NCBI GenBank assembly: GCA_051746985.1
Contig: JBNJFP010000010.1
Span: 1 to 64,000 of the forward strand
Reading direction: 5' to 3'
From: Fodinibius sp051746985
GTDB lineage: Bacteria > Bacteroidota > Rhodothermia > Balneolales > Balneolaceae
DNA: 64,000 nt
The notes below the pieces were generated by a model. The model did not search any database. It was not told the DNA's origin and saw only the letters and a list, made by a program, of their open reading frames with translations. A program made the position numbers and the translations under genes. Each line of letters starts with the position of its first letter. Position 1 is the stretch's first letter. This document shows, piece by piece, positions 1-8,081 of this stretch.

Positions 1-29
1 AAAAAACCCCGGGAGTATCCGTCCCGAGG
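1..29 (-). terminator. rho-independent terminator (minus strand)
   Basis: CCCCGGGA (7-14) pairs with TCCCGAGG (22-29) with one mismatch and a 7-nt loop. Read on the minus strand it is followed by TTTTTT (6-1). No protein gene on the minus strand lies to its right, which supports a non-coding transcript. Confidence 0.55.
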
Positions 30-120
30 CTCTGTGCTTTAGGTTTCAGCATTTAGGAGTGACTAGAGTATCTGGTTGACTAACCAGACGGGTCTAGAGA
101 GACAATAATAGTGCGTTCTG
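1..120 (-). ncRNA. candidate small structured RNA
   Basis: No protein fits this stretch, but read on the minus strand it looks like a complete small transcription unit. A promoter-like pair lies at 155-125, and the DNA ends at 29-1 with a GC-rich hairpin followed by six T. Between them is a nested hairpin: TCTGGTT/AACCAGA (71-77 with 82-88) inside CTAGA/TCTAG (63-67 with 93-97). The predicted RNA is about 115-120 nt. The size would suit a 6S-like regulator of the kind found in Bacteroidota, but that identity is a guess from size and architecture only; no family motif was recognised. Confidence 0.4.
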
Positions 121-124
121 TTTG

Positions 125-155
125 CAAGAGTATGATCCCCGTCTTTTGTTACAAA
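125..155 (-). promoter_or_regulatory. Bacteroidota-like promoter for the small RNA
   Basis: On the minus strand TTTG (155-152) is followed after 19 nt by TACTCTTG (132-125), close to the Bacteroidota -33/-7 consensus TTTG and TAnnTTTG with one mismatch. This predicts a start near 120, which fits the hairpin RNA below it. Seen in sequence; function inferred. Confidence 0.35.
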
Positions 156-266
156 TAATTTTATCTTGAAAAAGCATCTGCTCATACAAACTCCGGAACA
201 AATAATTGAGCCTGTAATATCAGTTATCACAATAATTCATCAATAAATCTTAACCGGCTACCATTA

Positions 267-1136
267 ATGAGCTTTCCAAATTATGTGCCCGTAATTCTGC
301 TAACCTATGCACTTTTTTTATTCAATGGATGTGCTGCCTTCAATGAGTTGTCCAACTCCATCCAAAAGCCACAGCTTTCGGTAGAAAATGTCCGCGTCAG
401 TAATTTTAATTTTGAAGAAATGGAGCTCACCTACGATATAAAAGTCGAGAATCCGAATGCACTGTCTGTGCAAATGCTGGCCTACGACTACAATCTTGAT
501 GTCAATGAAAATACGCTCGTAAACGGTGATCAGAAGAAAGAACTTGCTATCGAAGCTTCCGGTGCCAGCACTTTCCAAGTTCCGATGCGTCTTAATTTTT
601 CGGATGTCTATCGCAGCGCACAAAGTCTGAGGGATTCGGATGAAGCCTCCTATCATTTTTTAAGTAACCTTACCTTTGATCTACCCGCCCTCGGAGAAAC
701 AAAAGTGCCGGTTCGTAAAGAAGGACATATTCCATTGTTAAAAACACCAAAAATTAATCTCGAAGATTATGAAGTAACCGGAATTAATTTCAGCAGCGCC
801 GACATAAACCTGCAGCTGAGTTTTGATAATCCTAACAGTTTTAAAATCGATGTTAACGCCCTCAATTACGATTTAATGATTAACGGAGATGAATGGGCGA
901 ATGGTACAGCCCTTGAAGGAATAACTATCAAAGAAAAAGGAGTAACCATGCTCAACATCCCGGTCTCACTAAATATTTCAGAGATCGGAATGTCAGCCTA
1001 CCGTCTGCTGACCGAAGGCGAAGCCTTTGATTATCAAATAAAAGGAAACCTTAACCTAAATGCCCGACACGAGTTACTCGGCCAAACTACTTTTGATTTT
1101 CTGCGCTCCGGAAATATGTCGCTGCCATCAAACTAA
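267..1136 (+). CDS. LEA type 2 family lipoprotein
   Basis: A 289-residue exported lipoprotein. The N-terminus has a hydrophobic signal ending in a lipobox with Cys22 (LFNGC). The rest looks like two tandem LEA14/WHy-type beta-sandwich domains (about residues 36-150 and 160-285), each with the typical pattern of a strand followed by V(E/D)NPN (VENPNAL near 60, FDNPNSF near 190). LEA-2 proteins are linked to desiccation and osmotic stress; in bacteria the role is poorly defined, probably a periplasmic or outer-membrane-attached stress protein. It stands alone, 28 nt before the methyltransferase gene on the same strand. The family is clear; the precise role is not. Confidence 0.8.
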   Translation: MSFPNYVPVILLTYALFLFNGCAAFNELSNSIQKPQLSVENVRVSNFNFEEMELTYDIKVENPNALSVQMLAYDYNLDVNENTLVNGDQKKELAIEASGASTFQVPMRLNFSDVYRSAQSLRDSDEASYHFLSNLTFDLPALGETKVPVRKEGHIPLLKTPKINLEDYEVTGINFSSADINLQLSFDNPNSFKIDVNALNYDLMINGDEWANGTALEGITIKEKGVTMLNIPVSLNISEIGMSAYRLLTEGEAFDYQIKGNLNLNARHELLGQTTFDFLRSGNMSLPSN

Positions 1137-1164
1137 ATATTAAGCTAAACAGGGATTTACATCG

Positions 1165-1641
1165 TTGCAAAAACATTCCATCACATACACACAATCCCCT
1201 TTGGGTACTCTTCAACTAACAGCCGTAGAACACGGACTAACCGCCATCAACTATAACAATCATAACCCAACGGAATCATTAGATCAGCAGCAGCTCCCCG
1301 TACTAACAAAGACCATTGACCAGCTAAATGAATATTTTGAGGGGCAAAGAAAATCTTTTGATATCCCATTGGCTTTAAACGGAACCAAGTTTCAGCAAAA
1401 AGTTTGGAAACAGCTTCAGCAGATTTCTTACGGACAGACAATAACCTATAGTGAGTTGGCAAAACGGCTCGGGGATCCCCAAAAAGCCCGCGCCGTCGCC
1501 GGTGCTAACGGACTAAATCCCATCCCGATCATCATTCCCTGTCACCGTGTTATCGGCGTTGATAACAAGCTGACCGGCTACAGCGGCGGCATTAAGCGAA
1601 AGGAGTTTCTCTTAAAACTTGAGGGAGCGCTTCTTCTCTGA
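1165..1641 (+). CDS. ogt: methylated-DNA--[protein]-cysteine S-methyltransferase
   Basis: A 158-residue suicide DNA repair protein that transfers the alkyl group from O6-alkylguanine to its own cysteine. The active-site motif IPCHRVIG is present near residue 124, preceded by the helix-turn-helix and arginine-finger region (SELAKRLGDPQKARAVAGANG). The length matches Ogt/MGMT proteins without an AdaA domain. The only start that keeps the conserved N-terminus is TTG at 1165; no strong Shine-Dalgarno is visible. It follows the LEA lipoprotein closely and may be co-transcribed. High confidence in function. Confidence 0.93.
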   Translation: MQKHSITYTQSPLGTLQLTAVEHGLTAINYNNHNPTESLDQQQLPVLTKTIDQLNEYFEGQRKSFDIPLALNGTKFQQKVWKQLQQISYGQTITYSELAKRLGDPQKARAVAGANGLNPIPIIIPCHRVIGVDNKLTGYSGGIKRKEFLLKLEGALLL

Positions 1642-1720
1642 TTTTTGGTAACCTGCATTTCCGGTTTGGATTGATCACAATATCAAACATCTATATTTAA
1701 AACAGAGAAGAACCGTATCA

Positions 1721-1785
1721 CCCTGAACTCGTTTCAGGGTCTTTAAATGCACCTTTTTTTAAAGATGCTGAAACAAGTTCAGCAT
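1721..1785. repeat. pair of REP-like intergenic hairpins
   Basis: Two small palindromes lie side by side. One is CCCTGAA/TTCAGGG (1721-1727 with 1733-1739). The other is ATGCTGAA/TTCAGCAT (1765-1772 with 1778-1785). The second resembles the short dispersed intergenic hairpins (core GCTGAA...TTCAGC) often seen in Bacteroidota-related genomes. A related one lies at 20281-20311. Confidence 0.55.
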
Positions 1786-1899
1786 AACACAGAAACTTTT
1801 ATAGCATACTAATCCTGTCATCATTGTAGAACGTTGATGATAAATTAAAACAGCACCTCGTCAAACAGAAATTCTTCTGGTTTTAGTTTTAAAATCGCC

Positions 1900-2031
1900 T
1901 TGGATTCTGAGCAAAGGTAAAGCGGATGACAAGGATAATTCTGTACCGGTATCATATGGTGTATATACCTTAAAACGTAACATACCATCAGAATTATCCC
2001 ATCCGCCGAGCGCGGTGGGGTCAGAATCCAA
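1900..2031. repeat. ~130-bp imperfect palindromic element
   Basis: The arms are nested. TTGGATTCTGA (1900-1910) pairs with TCAGAATCCAA (2021-2031). GCGGATG (1922-1928) pairs with CATCCGC (2000-2006). GATAATTCTG (1934-1943) pairs with CAGAATTATC (1989-1998). GGTAT (1948-1952) pairs with ATACC (1982-1986). The whole could fold as one long hairpin or be a MITE-like element. It lies in the 529-bp gap between the methyltransferase and the amidohydrolase, where no convincing gene exists. No terminal target-site duplication was identified. Confidence 0.6.
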
Positions 2032-2170
2032 AGTCTTGATCTTTTCGTACCTTTTGGATCAAACCAAAACGTACACCAACATCTTCTTAAGATCATTTAA
2101 TTTTTTTTACTGTCATCCCCAGCATGTGATTATTACATTCCATCAAATCTGAATCAACGAAGCCAGAGTC

Positions 2171-3766
2171 ATGAAGAATTGTGTAATTCTATTAGCTGCC
2201 CTTTTTACTTTAACATTAGGCATTAATGATACCTTAGCCCAGGTACAAGAAGCACCCGACCGTGCCGAAGGCGAAGGCCCCTATGATCGTCTCATAATCC
2301 GCGGCGTGACATTAGTTGATGGTACCGGTGCTCCACCGCAAGGTCCCGTAGATGTTGTCGTTGAGAACAATCGTATTGCTTCGGTGCAATCAGTGGGATA
2401 TCCCGGAGTTCCCATTGATGAAGAACAGCGCCCACAAGCCGATGAGGATACCCGAGAAATTGATGCCAAAGGTATGTATCTGCTGCCTGGTTTTATTGAT
2501 ATGCACGCTCATACCGGTGGAGAAGCACAGGGAACGCCCGCCGAATACGTCTATAAACTCTGGATGGCCCACGGTATCACGACCATCCGCGAACCCGGCT
2601 CTTTTAATGGAATGGATTGGACAATTCGTCAGCGAGATCGAAGTGCAGATAATGAGATTACTGCACCGCGAATATCGCCCTATATCGGTTTTGGGATGGG
2701 CCATGACGGTGAAATTACATCCCCCGAAGAAGCGCGGCAGTGGGTTCAAATGATTGCTGACCATGGAGCCAACGGTATTAAATTTTTTGGCGCTTCGCGT
2801 CCCGTTTATGAGGCTGCGATTAATGAAGCCAATAAATTGGGGCTTGGTACCATGACACACCATGCCCAAACGCGTGTGGTGTCCAACAATGCCCTTGAAT
2901 CGGCACAACTGGGACTGACAAGCATCACTCATTGGTACGGTATTCCCGAGGCGCTGTTTACCGATCAGCAAATACAGAACTATCCCGCTAACTACAATTA
3001 TAATAATGAGCAACATCGGTTTGAAGAAGCCGGCAAGCTTTGGAAACAGGCGGCCGAACCCTACAGCGACAAATGGAACAGTGTTATGGATGAGATGCTG
3101 GAGCTTGATATCACATTAAATCCCACTTTCACCATTTACGAAGCCAGTCGAGATTTAAGCGCCCAACGCCGTGCTGAATGGCACGAAAAATATACGCTTC
3201 CCTCCCTTTGGGAATTTTATAAACCTAATCGCGTTTCCCACGGCTCCTACTGGATTGACTGGGGGACCGAACAGGAAATTGAATGGAAAGAAAACTATGA
3301 TCTCTGGTTCGAGTTTGTCAACGAGTTCAAAAATCGTGGCGGACGTGTAACGCTCGGTTCCGATGCCGGATACATTTATAAGCTGTATGGTTTCGGATAC
3401 ATCCAGGAGATGGAAATGATGCGTGAAGCCGGATTTCATCCCCTCGAAATATTCCAGTCAGCATCACTAAAAGCAGCCGAGGTTCTTGGCATGGATGATG
3501 ACCTCGGAACCATTGAAGTCGGCAAACTGGCCGATATGGTGCTGGTAGATGCCAATCCCCTTAAAAATCTGAAAAGCCTGTATGGAACAGGTGCAGTTCA
3601 CGTGACTGAAGATAACAAACCAGAACGAATTGGTGGGATAAAATATACCATCAAAGACGGAATAATTTACGATGCCCAGGAGCTCCTTAAAGACGTGGAA
3701 AAGATGGTACAGGAATCAAAAGAAGAGAAGGATTACGAAATTACGCAACCGGGACTGGATTATTAG
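2171..3766 (+). CDS. exported metal-dependent amidohydrolase
   Basis: A 531-residue member of the amidohydrolase superfamily (imidazolonepropionase/dihydroorotase-like). A signal peptide covers residues 1-23 (cleavage after TLA). The metal site looks complete: HxH at H112/H114 (GFIDMHAHTG), a lysine in NGIKFFG (K204) suited to carbamylation, histidines at 230/231 and H254, and a late Asp in LGSDAG. The late motif GTIEVGKLADMVLVDANPL is the usual C-terminal beta-sandwich segment. It acts in the periplasm, probably on a cyclic amide or peptide-like substrate that cannot be named from sequence. The ferredoxin gene starts 3 nt after its stop. Confidence 0.85.
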   Translation: MKNCVILLAALFTLTLGINDTLAQVQEAPDRAEGEGPYDRLIIRGVTLVDGTGAPPQGPVDVVVENNRIASVQSVGYPGVPIDEEQRPQADEDTREIDAKGMYLLPGFIDMHAHTGGEAQGTPAEYVYKLWMAHGITTIREPGSFNGMDWTIRQRDRSADNEITAPRISPYIGFGMGHDGEITSPEEARQWVQMIADHGANGIKFFGASRPVYEAAINEANKLGLGTMTHHAQTRVVSNNALESAQLGLTSITHWYGIPEALFTDQQIQNYPANYNYNNEQHRFEEAGKLWKQAAEPYSDKWNSVMDEMLELDITLNPTFTIYEASRDLSAQRRAEWHEKYTLPSLWEFYKPNRVSHGSYWIDWGTEQEIEWKENYDLWFEFVNEFKNRGGRVTLGSDAGYIYKLYGFGYIQEMEMMREAGFHPLEIFQSASLKAAEVLGMDDDLGTIEVGKLADMVLVDANPLKNLKSLYGTGAVHVTEDNKPERIGGIKYTIKDGIIYDAQELLKDVEKMVQESKEEKDYEITQPGLDY

Positions 3767-3769
3767 ATT

Positions 3770-4138
3770 ATGAACAAACGCGTTCGAAAAAAAGCTGAAG
3801 AACTCCATGTTGAAGAAATTAGGCGCCATATCTTGATCTGCGCCGACCAAACGAATCCCAAGTGCTGTAAAAAAGAAATTGGGCTGGAGGCTTGGGCCTA
3901 CCTAAAGAAGAGACTTCGTGAGTTAAACCTGGATGGGGCCGGAGGTATCTACCGGACCAAAGCCAACTGCCTACGCATTTGCAAAAAAGGTCCCGTTGCA
4001 GTGGTATATCCCGAAGGCATCTGGTATCACTCTTGTAAACCCAAGGTGCTCGAACAAATTATTCAGGAGCATCTCATTAACGGAAATCCCGTCAAAGAGT
4101 ATATGTTTGCCGAAAATCCCCTTACTCCTTCTCCATGA
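3770..4138 (+). CDS. thioredoxin-like [2Fe-2S] ferredoxin
   Basis: A 122-residue cytoplasmic protein with the cysteine spacing of thioredoxin-fold [2Fe-2S] ferredoxins: C24-x8-C33 (with C32 adjacent) and C67-x3-C71, in the motif NCLRICKKGPVAVVYPEGIWY. This is the same fold as the NuoE cluster domain and the Aquifex-type ferredoxin; these proteins carry single electrons. An extra Cys89 follows. It begins 3 nt after the amidohydrolase stop, so the two are probably translated from one mRNA even though the partner is exported. Redox partner unknown. Confidence 0.85.
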   Translation: MNKRVRKKAEELHVEEIRRHILICADQTNPKCCKKEIGLEAWAYLKKRLRELNLDGAGGIYRTKANCLRICKKGPVAVVYPEGIWYHSCKPKVLEQIIQEHLINGNPVKEYMFAENPLTPSP

Positions 4139-4264
4139 CGTTGATCCAATAATTATGACTGACATTTCTTTTGGCAATGTACTTAAGTAGATTGCAGGGG
4201 CTTCATTAAACCGATCTTTTTTCCAGCGCTATTTGAACAGGCCTATTAACTATGCCATTGCTTT

Positions 4265-5881
4265 ATGAAACGTTATCAAAAAATCCTGCTTGGACTGCTC
4301 ATCACTGTGCTCGTTATTGGGGGTGGAATTCAGATTTACTTTAGCTTTTTTCTTGATGAGCAACTGAAAGAGACCGCTGTTGAACGTTTTCATGAAGCTA
4401 CCAATGATACCTACAACCTTGAAATTGATGATTTTGACCTGCGAATTCTGGGGCGCCGGCTCTCCCTATCGGGAATATCCCTAACCCAAAAAGACACCAC
4501 CGACACCGATATTCGGGCAACGCTGGATGAATTTTCGGTGTCGGGCATAGGACTAATTAAACTACTTTTGCAACAGGAACTTTCCCTAAGAGAAATTGAA
4601 CTCGTTAATCCCGAAGTATATGTCAATGCCTCAAAATCAGAATCATCTGCCAAAGATATACCATGGAATCGTCCCTCCCAACAGCTCTCGGAGAAGGTAC
4701 TCAATGTGCTTGACTCCATCACAATTCCAGAGTTTTATATCACAGGACTTTCCCTTCGGTTTAATCGATCTGACCTGCCCGTAGATCCCCTGCTTTCCCT
4801 TTCAAACAGCGATATTACGCTCTATAACATCACTATCGATTCTACCTCACTGGACGACAAACGGGTTATTCCCGCCGATGATATTGCCATGACTTTGCGG
4901 GATATCCAATTCCAAACGCCCAATGAATATTACGATATTTCTGCCGGCAGCATAGAATTCTCTACCACCAACCACATGGTGTCGATGGCTGATATTGCTC
5001 TTTCACCAAAACTTGAAAAAGGTGATTTCGCGGATAAAGTTGGCCATCAAATTGATCGTATTGACCTCGGCATTGAAGAAATACAATGGGATGAAATTGA
5101 TGTTGATCAGCTCAATAAAGCCGAAGGACTTACAGCTGGCTTGATTGATATTAACAATGCAGATCTCGATATATATCGTGATAAGCGGGCGCCGGATGCA
5201 CCGGAAAAATACAAGCCCCTACCCCAGGAAATGATTCGGGATATCCCTTTCCCCATGAGTATTGACAGCATCCGCATTGCTGAAAGTAACATTCGTTATA
5301 CCGAACGAAAACCCAAAGCAGAAAAAGCTGGATATATTGAGTTTGCCAACCTTTCGGCCTCACTCACCAATTTAACGAATGTTGAAGAACAGTGGCATGA
5401 AGACAACATTCCCACACTGCGTGCCAAAACAAACGTAATGAACCAAGCCCAGCTTGATGCACATTTTTCATTTCCAATGGCAGATGAGGAAAATCGTCAA
5501 GAAATTAAGGGTAGTTTGGGATCAATGGATATGCAACCACTCAATGATGCCCTTGAACCGCTGGCTTTTGTACGCATTGAAGAGGGCAAGATTCTGGGCA
5601 TGGATTTCGAAATGAATCTCTCGGCTAAAAAAGCCGGCGGAAATCTGACAATGGAGTACGAAAACTTAAAGATTTCTTTGCTTGATGAGGATTCCAATGA
5701 AGAAACATTCGGTGACAAAGCAAAATCGCTGATGGCCAACACCTTCAAAATCGACTCTGATAATACGGGTGATGACCTTGAAAAGGCCAAAGTTGATTTC
5801 GAACGTGATAACCAAAAATCCGTTTTTAATTATTGGTGGAAATCTTTACTCTCAGGACTTAAATCAAGTATAGGTTTATAA
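4265..5881 (+). CDS. AsmA/DUF748-like membrane-anchored protein
   Basis: A 538-residue protein with one N-terminal membrane helix (about residues 7-29) and a large, beta-rich remainder that would sit in the periplasm. The opening after the helix (LEIDDFDLRILGRRLSLSGISL) is typical of AsmA/DUF748 proteins, in which a short chorein-like segment precedes repeated strands. Relatives take part in lipid transport or outer-membrane assembly. The end of the protein is charged and includes a hydrophobic tail (WWKSLLSGLKSSIGL). It lies 11 nt before the dehydratase gene. Family assignment is by pattern only, so function is tentative. Confidence 0.55.
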   Translation: MKRYQKILLGLLITVLVIGGGIQIYFSFFLDEQLKETAVERFHEATNDTYNLEIDDFDLRILGRRLSLSGISLTQKDTTDTDIRATLDEFSVSGIGLIKLLLQQELSLREIELVNPEVYVNASKSESSAKDIPWNRPSQQLSEKVLNVLDSITIPEFYITGLSLRFNRSDLPVDPLLSLSNSDITLYNITIDSTSLDDKRVIPADDIAMTLRDIQFQTPNEYYDISAGSIEFSTTNHMVSMADIALSPKLEKGDFADKVGHQIDRIDLGIEEIQWDEIDVDQLNKAEGLTAGLIDINNADLDIYRDKRAPDAPEKYKPLPQEMIRDIPFPMSIDSIRIAESNIRYTERKPKAEKAGYIEFANLSASLTNLTNVEEQWHEDNIPTLRAKTNVMNQAQLDAHFSFPMADEENRQEIKGSLGSMDMQPLNDALEPLAFVRIEEGKILGMDFEMNLSAKKAGGNLTMEYENLKISLLDEDSNEETFGDKAKSLMANTFKIDSDNTGDDLEKAKVDFERDNQKSVFNYWWKSLLSGLKSSIGL

Positions 5882-5892
5882 CAGAATTCACG

Positions 5893-6864
5893 ATGGCTGA
5901 ATCATTACATAACGCTGTTCCAACTTTCAAACAGGTACAAAAAGCATATCTTAAAATCAGGCAAAAAGTTCACCGAACGCCTGTTTTAAGCAGTAAAAAG
6001 GTTAATGAACGGGCTGGTGGCCAGCTTTTCTTTAAATGTGAAAACTTCCAAAAAGTGGGTGCTTTTAAGTTTCGGGGAGCCACGCATGCCGTTGGTAATT
6101 TAAACGATGAGGAGGCCGCTCAGGGCGTTGCCACACATTCATCCGGCAATCATGCCCAGGCTGTGGCTTTGGCTGCCAAGCAGCGTGGAATACCTGCTCA
6201 TATCGTAATGCCTGAGAATGCCCCAACTGTAAAAGTGAACGCGGTACGCGATTATGGGGCTAACATTACTTTTAGCGAGTCAACACAGGAGGGTCGCGAG
6301 GCGACGCTCAAGGAAGTCATTCAAAAAACAGGAGCAACCTTTATCCACCCGTACGACAATCCCGATATTATTATGGGTCAGGGAAGTGCAGCTATTGAAT
6401 TACTTGAAGATCAACCCGACCTGGATATCATTTTGGCTCCCGTGGGGGGCGGCGGACTAATTAGCGGGACAGCTATCGCTACTTCGGGATTTTCTCCCCA
6501 TACAAGGGTTATCGGCACCGAACCGGAAGTCGCCAACGATGCCTACCTATCCTTTAAAACGGGCAAGCGTCATCCTGTACAAAGCACCGATACGGTTGCA
6601 GATGGGCTTCGAACTTCGCTCAGCGAACTGACTTTCAGCTGTATCCAAAAACATGTTGATGATGTGGTAACCGTTACGGAAGATGAAATTATTGAGGCCA
6701 TGCGATTTATCTGGGAACGCATGAAAATTATTATCGAACCGTCTTGCGCGGTACCGGCAGCGGCTGTTTTTAATGGTAAAGTTGATGTTGCCGGCAAAAA
6801 GGCTGGCATCATTATAACAGGTGGAAATATCGATTTGGATCACCTGCCCTGGCAAAAGAGTTAG
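5893..6864 (+). CDS. PLP-dependent serine/threonine dehydratase or serine racemase
   Basis: A 323-residue fold-type II PLP enzyme. The Schiff-base lysine is K59 in VGAFKFRGA. The substrate loop is SSGNHAQA, and the phosphate-binding loop is VGGGGLISG. There is no C-terminal ACT regulatory domain, so it matches the short catabolic dehydratases and serine racemases and not biosynthetic IlvA. These enzymes deaminate L-Ser/L-Thr to keto acids or interconvert L- and D-Ser. The next gene is a D-amino-acid oxidase, which makes racemase activity or D-Ser metabolism plausible. A second paralog is at 36231-37187. Confidence 0.85.
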   Translation: MAESLHNAVPTFKQVQKAYLKIRQKVHRTPVLSSKKVNERAGGQLFFKCENFQKVGAFKFRGATHAVGNLNDEEAAQGVATHSSGNHAQAVALAAKQRGIPAHIVMPENAPTVKVNAVRDYGANITFSESTQEGREATLKEVIQKTGATFIHPYDNPDIIMGQGSAAIELLEDQPDLDIILAPVGGGGLISGTAIATSGFSPHTRVIGTEPEVANDAYLSFKTGKRHPVQSTDTVADGLRTSLSELTFSCIQKHVDDVVTVTEDEIIEAMRFIWERMKIIIEPSCAVPAAAVFNGKVDVAGKKAGIIITGGNIDLDHLPWQKS

Positions 6865-6892
6865 GAATTGACAATTAGGAATTTCAAGATTG

Positions 6893-8065
6893 ATGTCTGA
6901 GAATATTACCGTTATTGGTGGCGGCGTTTCTGGAATCACTACTGCATTTGCTTTACAGCTTTTGGGATATGATACCGAAGTCATTACCAAGGAAATGCCT
7001 ACTGGGATTACTAATAAGAACGCGCATCCGGAATTTGCGAGCCTGTTCCCCTCGGCTTCGATCATTCCACACTCGGTGTATTCCAGGCAGCTGGAATCGA
7101 TCTTTAAGCGTTCTCAAGCTTTTTTTTATGAGCTACGAAAGCTTAGCTTTCCGGGCTTGGTAATACACAAACATTTTGAAGTTTTTGAGGACGATCCTGG
7201 CGACCCCGACTACCGTAATTGGATGCTTAACCTTCGTCACCTTGATGAGTTGGACCCCGAAACCATCCCCCAACCAAAAAGTTGTCCCAAACTCCACGGT
7301 TGGGTGTTTGACTGTATTTTTGCAGATTGGACGCTTTATTTTCCGGCTTTAATTAAGGCTTACAAAGGGTGTGGCGGACAGCTTATCCAACGGGAAATCA
7401 CCTCATCAGATATTAAAACCCTTCCCGGAGATATTATTATTAATTGTAGTGGCACTGGCAGCCCGGGTCTTTTTGAGGATTCTACTGCCGAGCAGGTTAT
7501 CATGCGGGGACACTTGGTGCACAACCCGGGAGCCGATTTAATCACCAACAATCAAAACGAAATTATCTCTTACAACTATACCCCCACTGCCTCGGTCTAT
7601 GCCGACCACCAGGGTGAAGCCTGTGATGTGTACTGCTATCCTCGAAAAGATGGCTGGGTATTGGGCGGAAGTCGGCAAGTTGGTTCCTTGGGTCAACAGC
7701 AGTGGCCAAAAGAATCTAACACCGAATATTATGAAATCAATGGAATTTCATTTCCAAAACCCATTGTTGACCTCAATAATGAAATACTGGATCATACCTA
7801 TGGTCGATCTATCGAATACTCACAAAAACTACGTCCATCGGTAGGTTCCCGATATATCAGAAATACTGACGACGGTTTGCGATTGGAGGAGGAAACAATT
7901 TCGAACAAAACAGTCTATCATAACTATGGACATGGAGGTGCGGGCGTTACGCTATCATGGGGAGCCGCTTTGCAGATTGCTCAAGACCTGACCTCTCGAG
8001 AAGGTGCAGAGATCCAGAAAATACTACTTACGACTATAGCTAAGAATGGTCAATCGGAATCATAA
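6893..8065 (+). CDS. FAD-dependent D-amino-acid oxidase family protein
   Basis: A 390-residue flavoprotein. The FAD Rossmann motif is at the N-terminus (VIGGGVSGITTA). The C-terminal signature HNYGHGGAGVTLSWG matches the classic D-amino-acid oxidase pattern, and LRPSVGSRYIR carries the substrate-carboxylate arginine region. Such enzymes oxidise D-amino acids to imino acids with production of hydrogen peroxide. I chose the ATG at 6893 over a TTG at 6890. It sits 28 nt after the dehydratase/racemase gene and 16 nt before the AI-2E permease gene. Substrate preference (neutral D-amino acids, D-Asp or others) cannot be read from the sequence. Confidence 0.85.
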   Translation: MSENITVIGGGVSGITTAFALQLLGYDTEVITKEMPTGITNKNAHPEFASLFPSASIIPHSVYSRQLESIFKRSQAFFYELRKLSFPGLVIHKHFEVFEDDPGDPDYRNWMLNLRHLDELDPETIPQPKSCPKLHGWVFDCIFADWTLYFPALIKAYKGCGGQLIQREITSSDIKTLPGDIIINCSGTGSPGLFEDSTAEQVIMRGHLVHNPGADLITNNQNEIISYNYTPTASVYADHQGEACDVYCYPRKDGWVLGGSRQVGSLGQQQWPKESNTEYYEINGISFPKPIVDLNNEILDHTYGRSIEYSQKLRPSVGSRYIRNTDDGLRLEEETISNKTVYHNYGHGGAGVTLSWGAALQIAQDLTSREGAEIQKILLTTIAKNGQSES

Positions 8066-8081
8066 TATCATCCTTAGATAG

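Noticed and set aside
1845..2096. 83-codon minus-strand frame (MILRRCWCTFWFDPKGTK...)
   Set aside because: It lies over the large palindrome, has no recognisable domain or ribosome site, and resembles the spurious frames often read from intergenic repeats.
2390..3016. 208-codon frame antisense to the amidohydrolase
   Set aside because: Fully opposite a clear enzyme gene; composition shows no protein family and no own regulatory signals.
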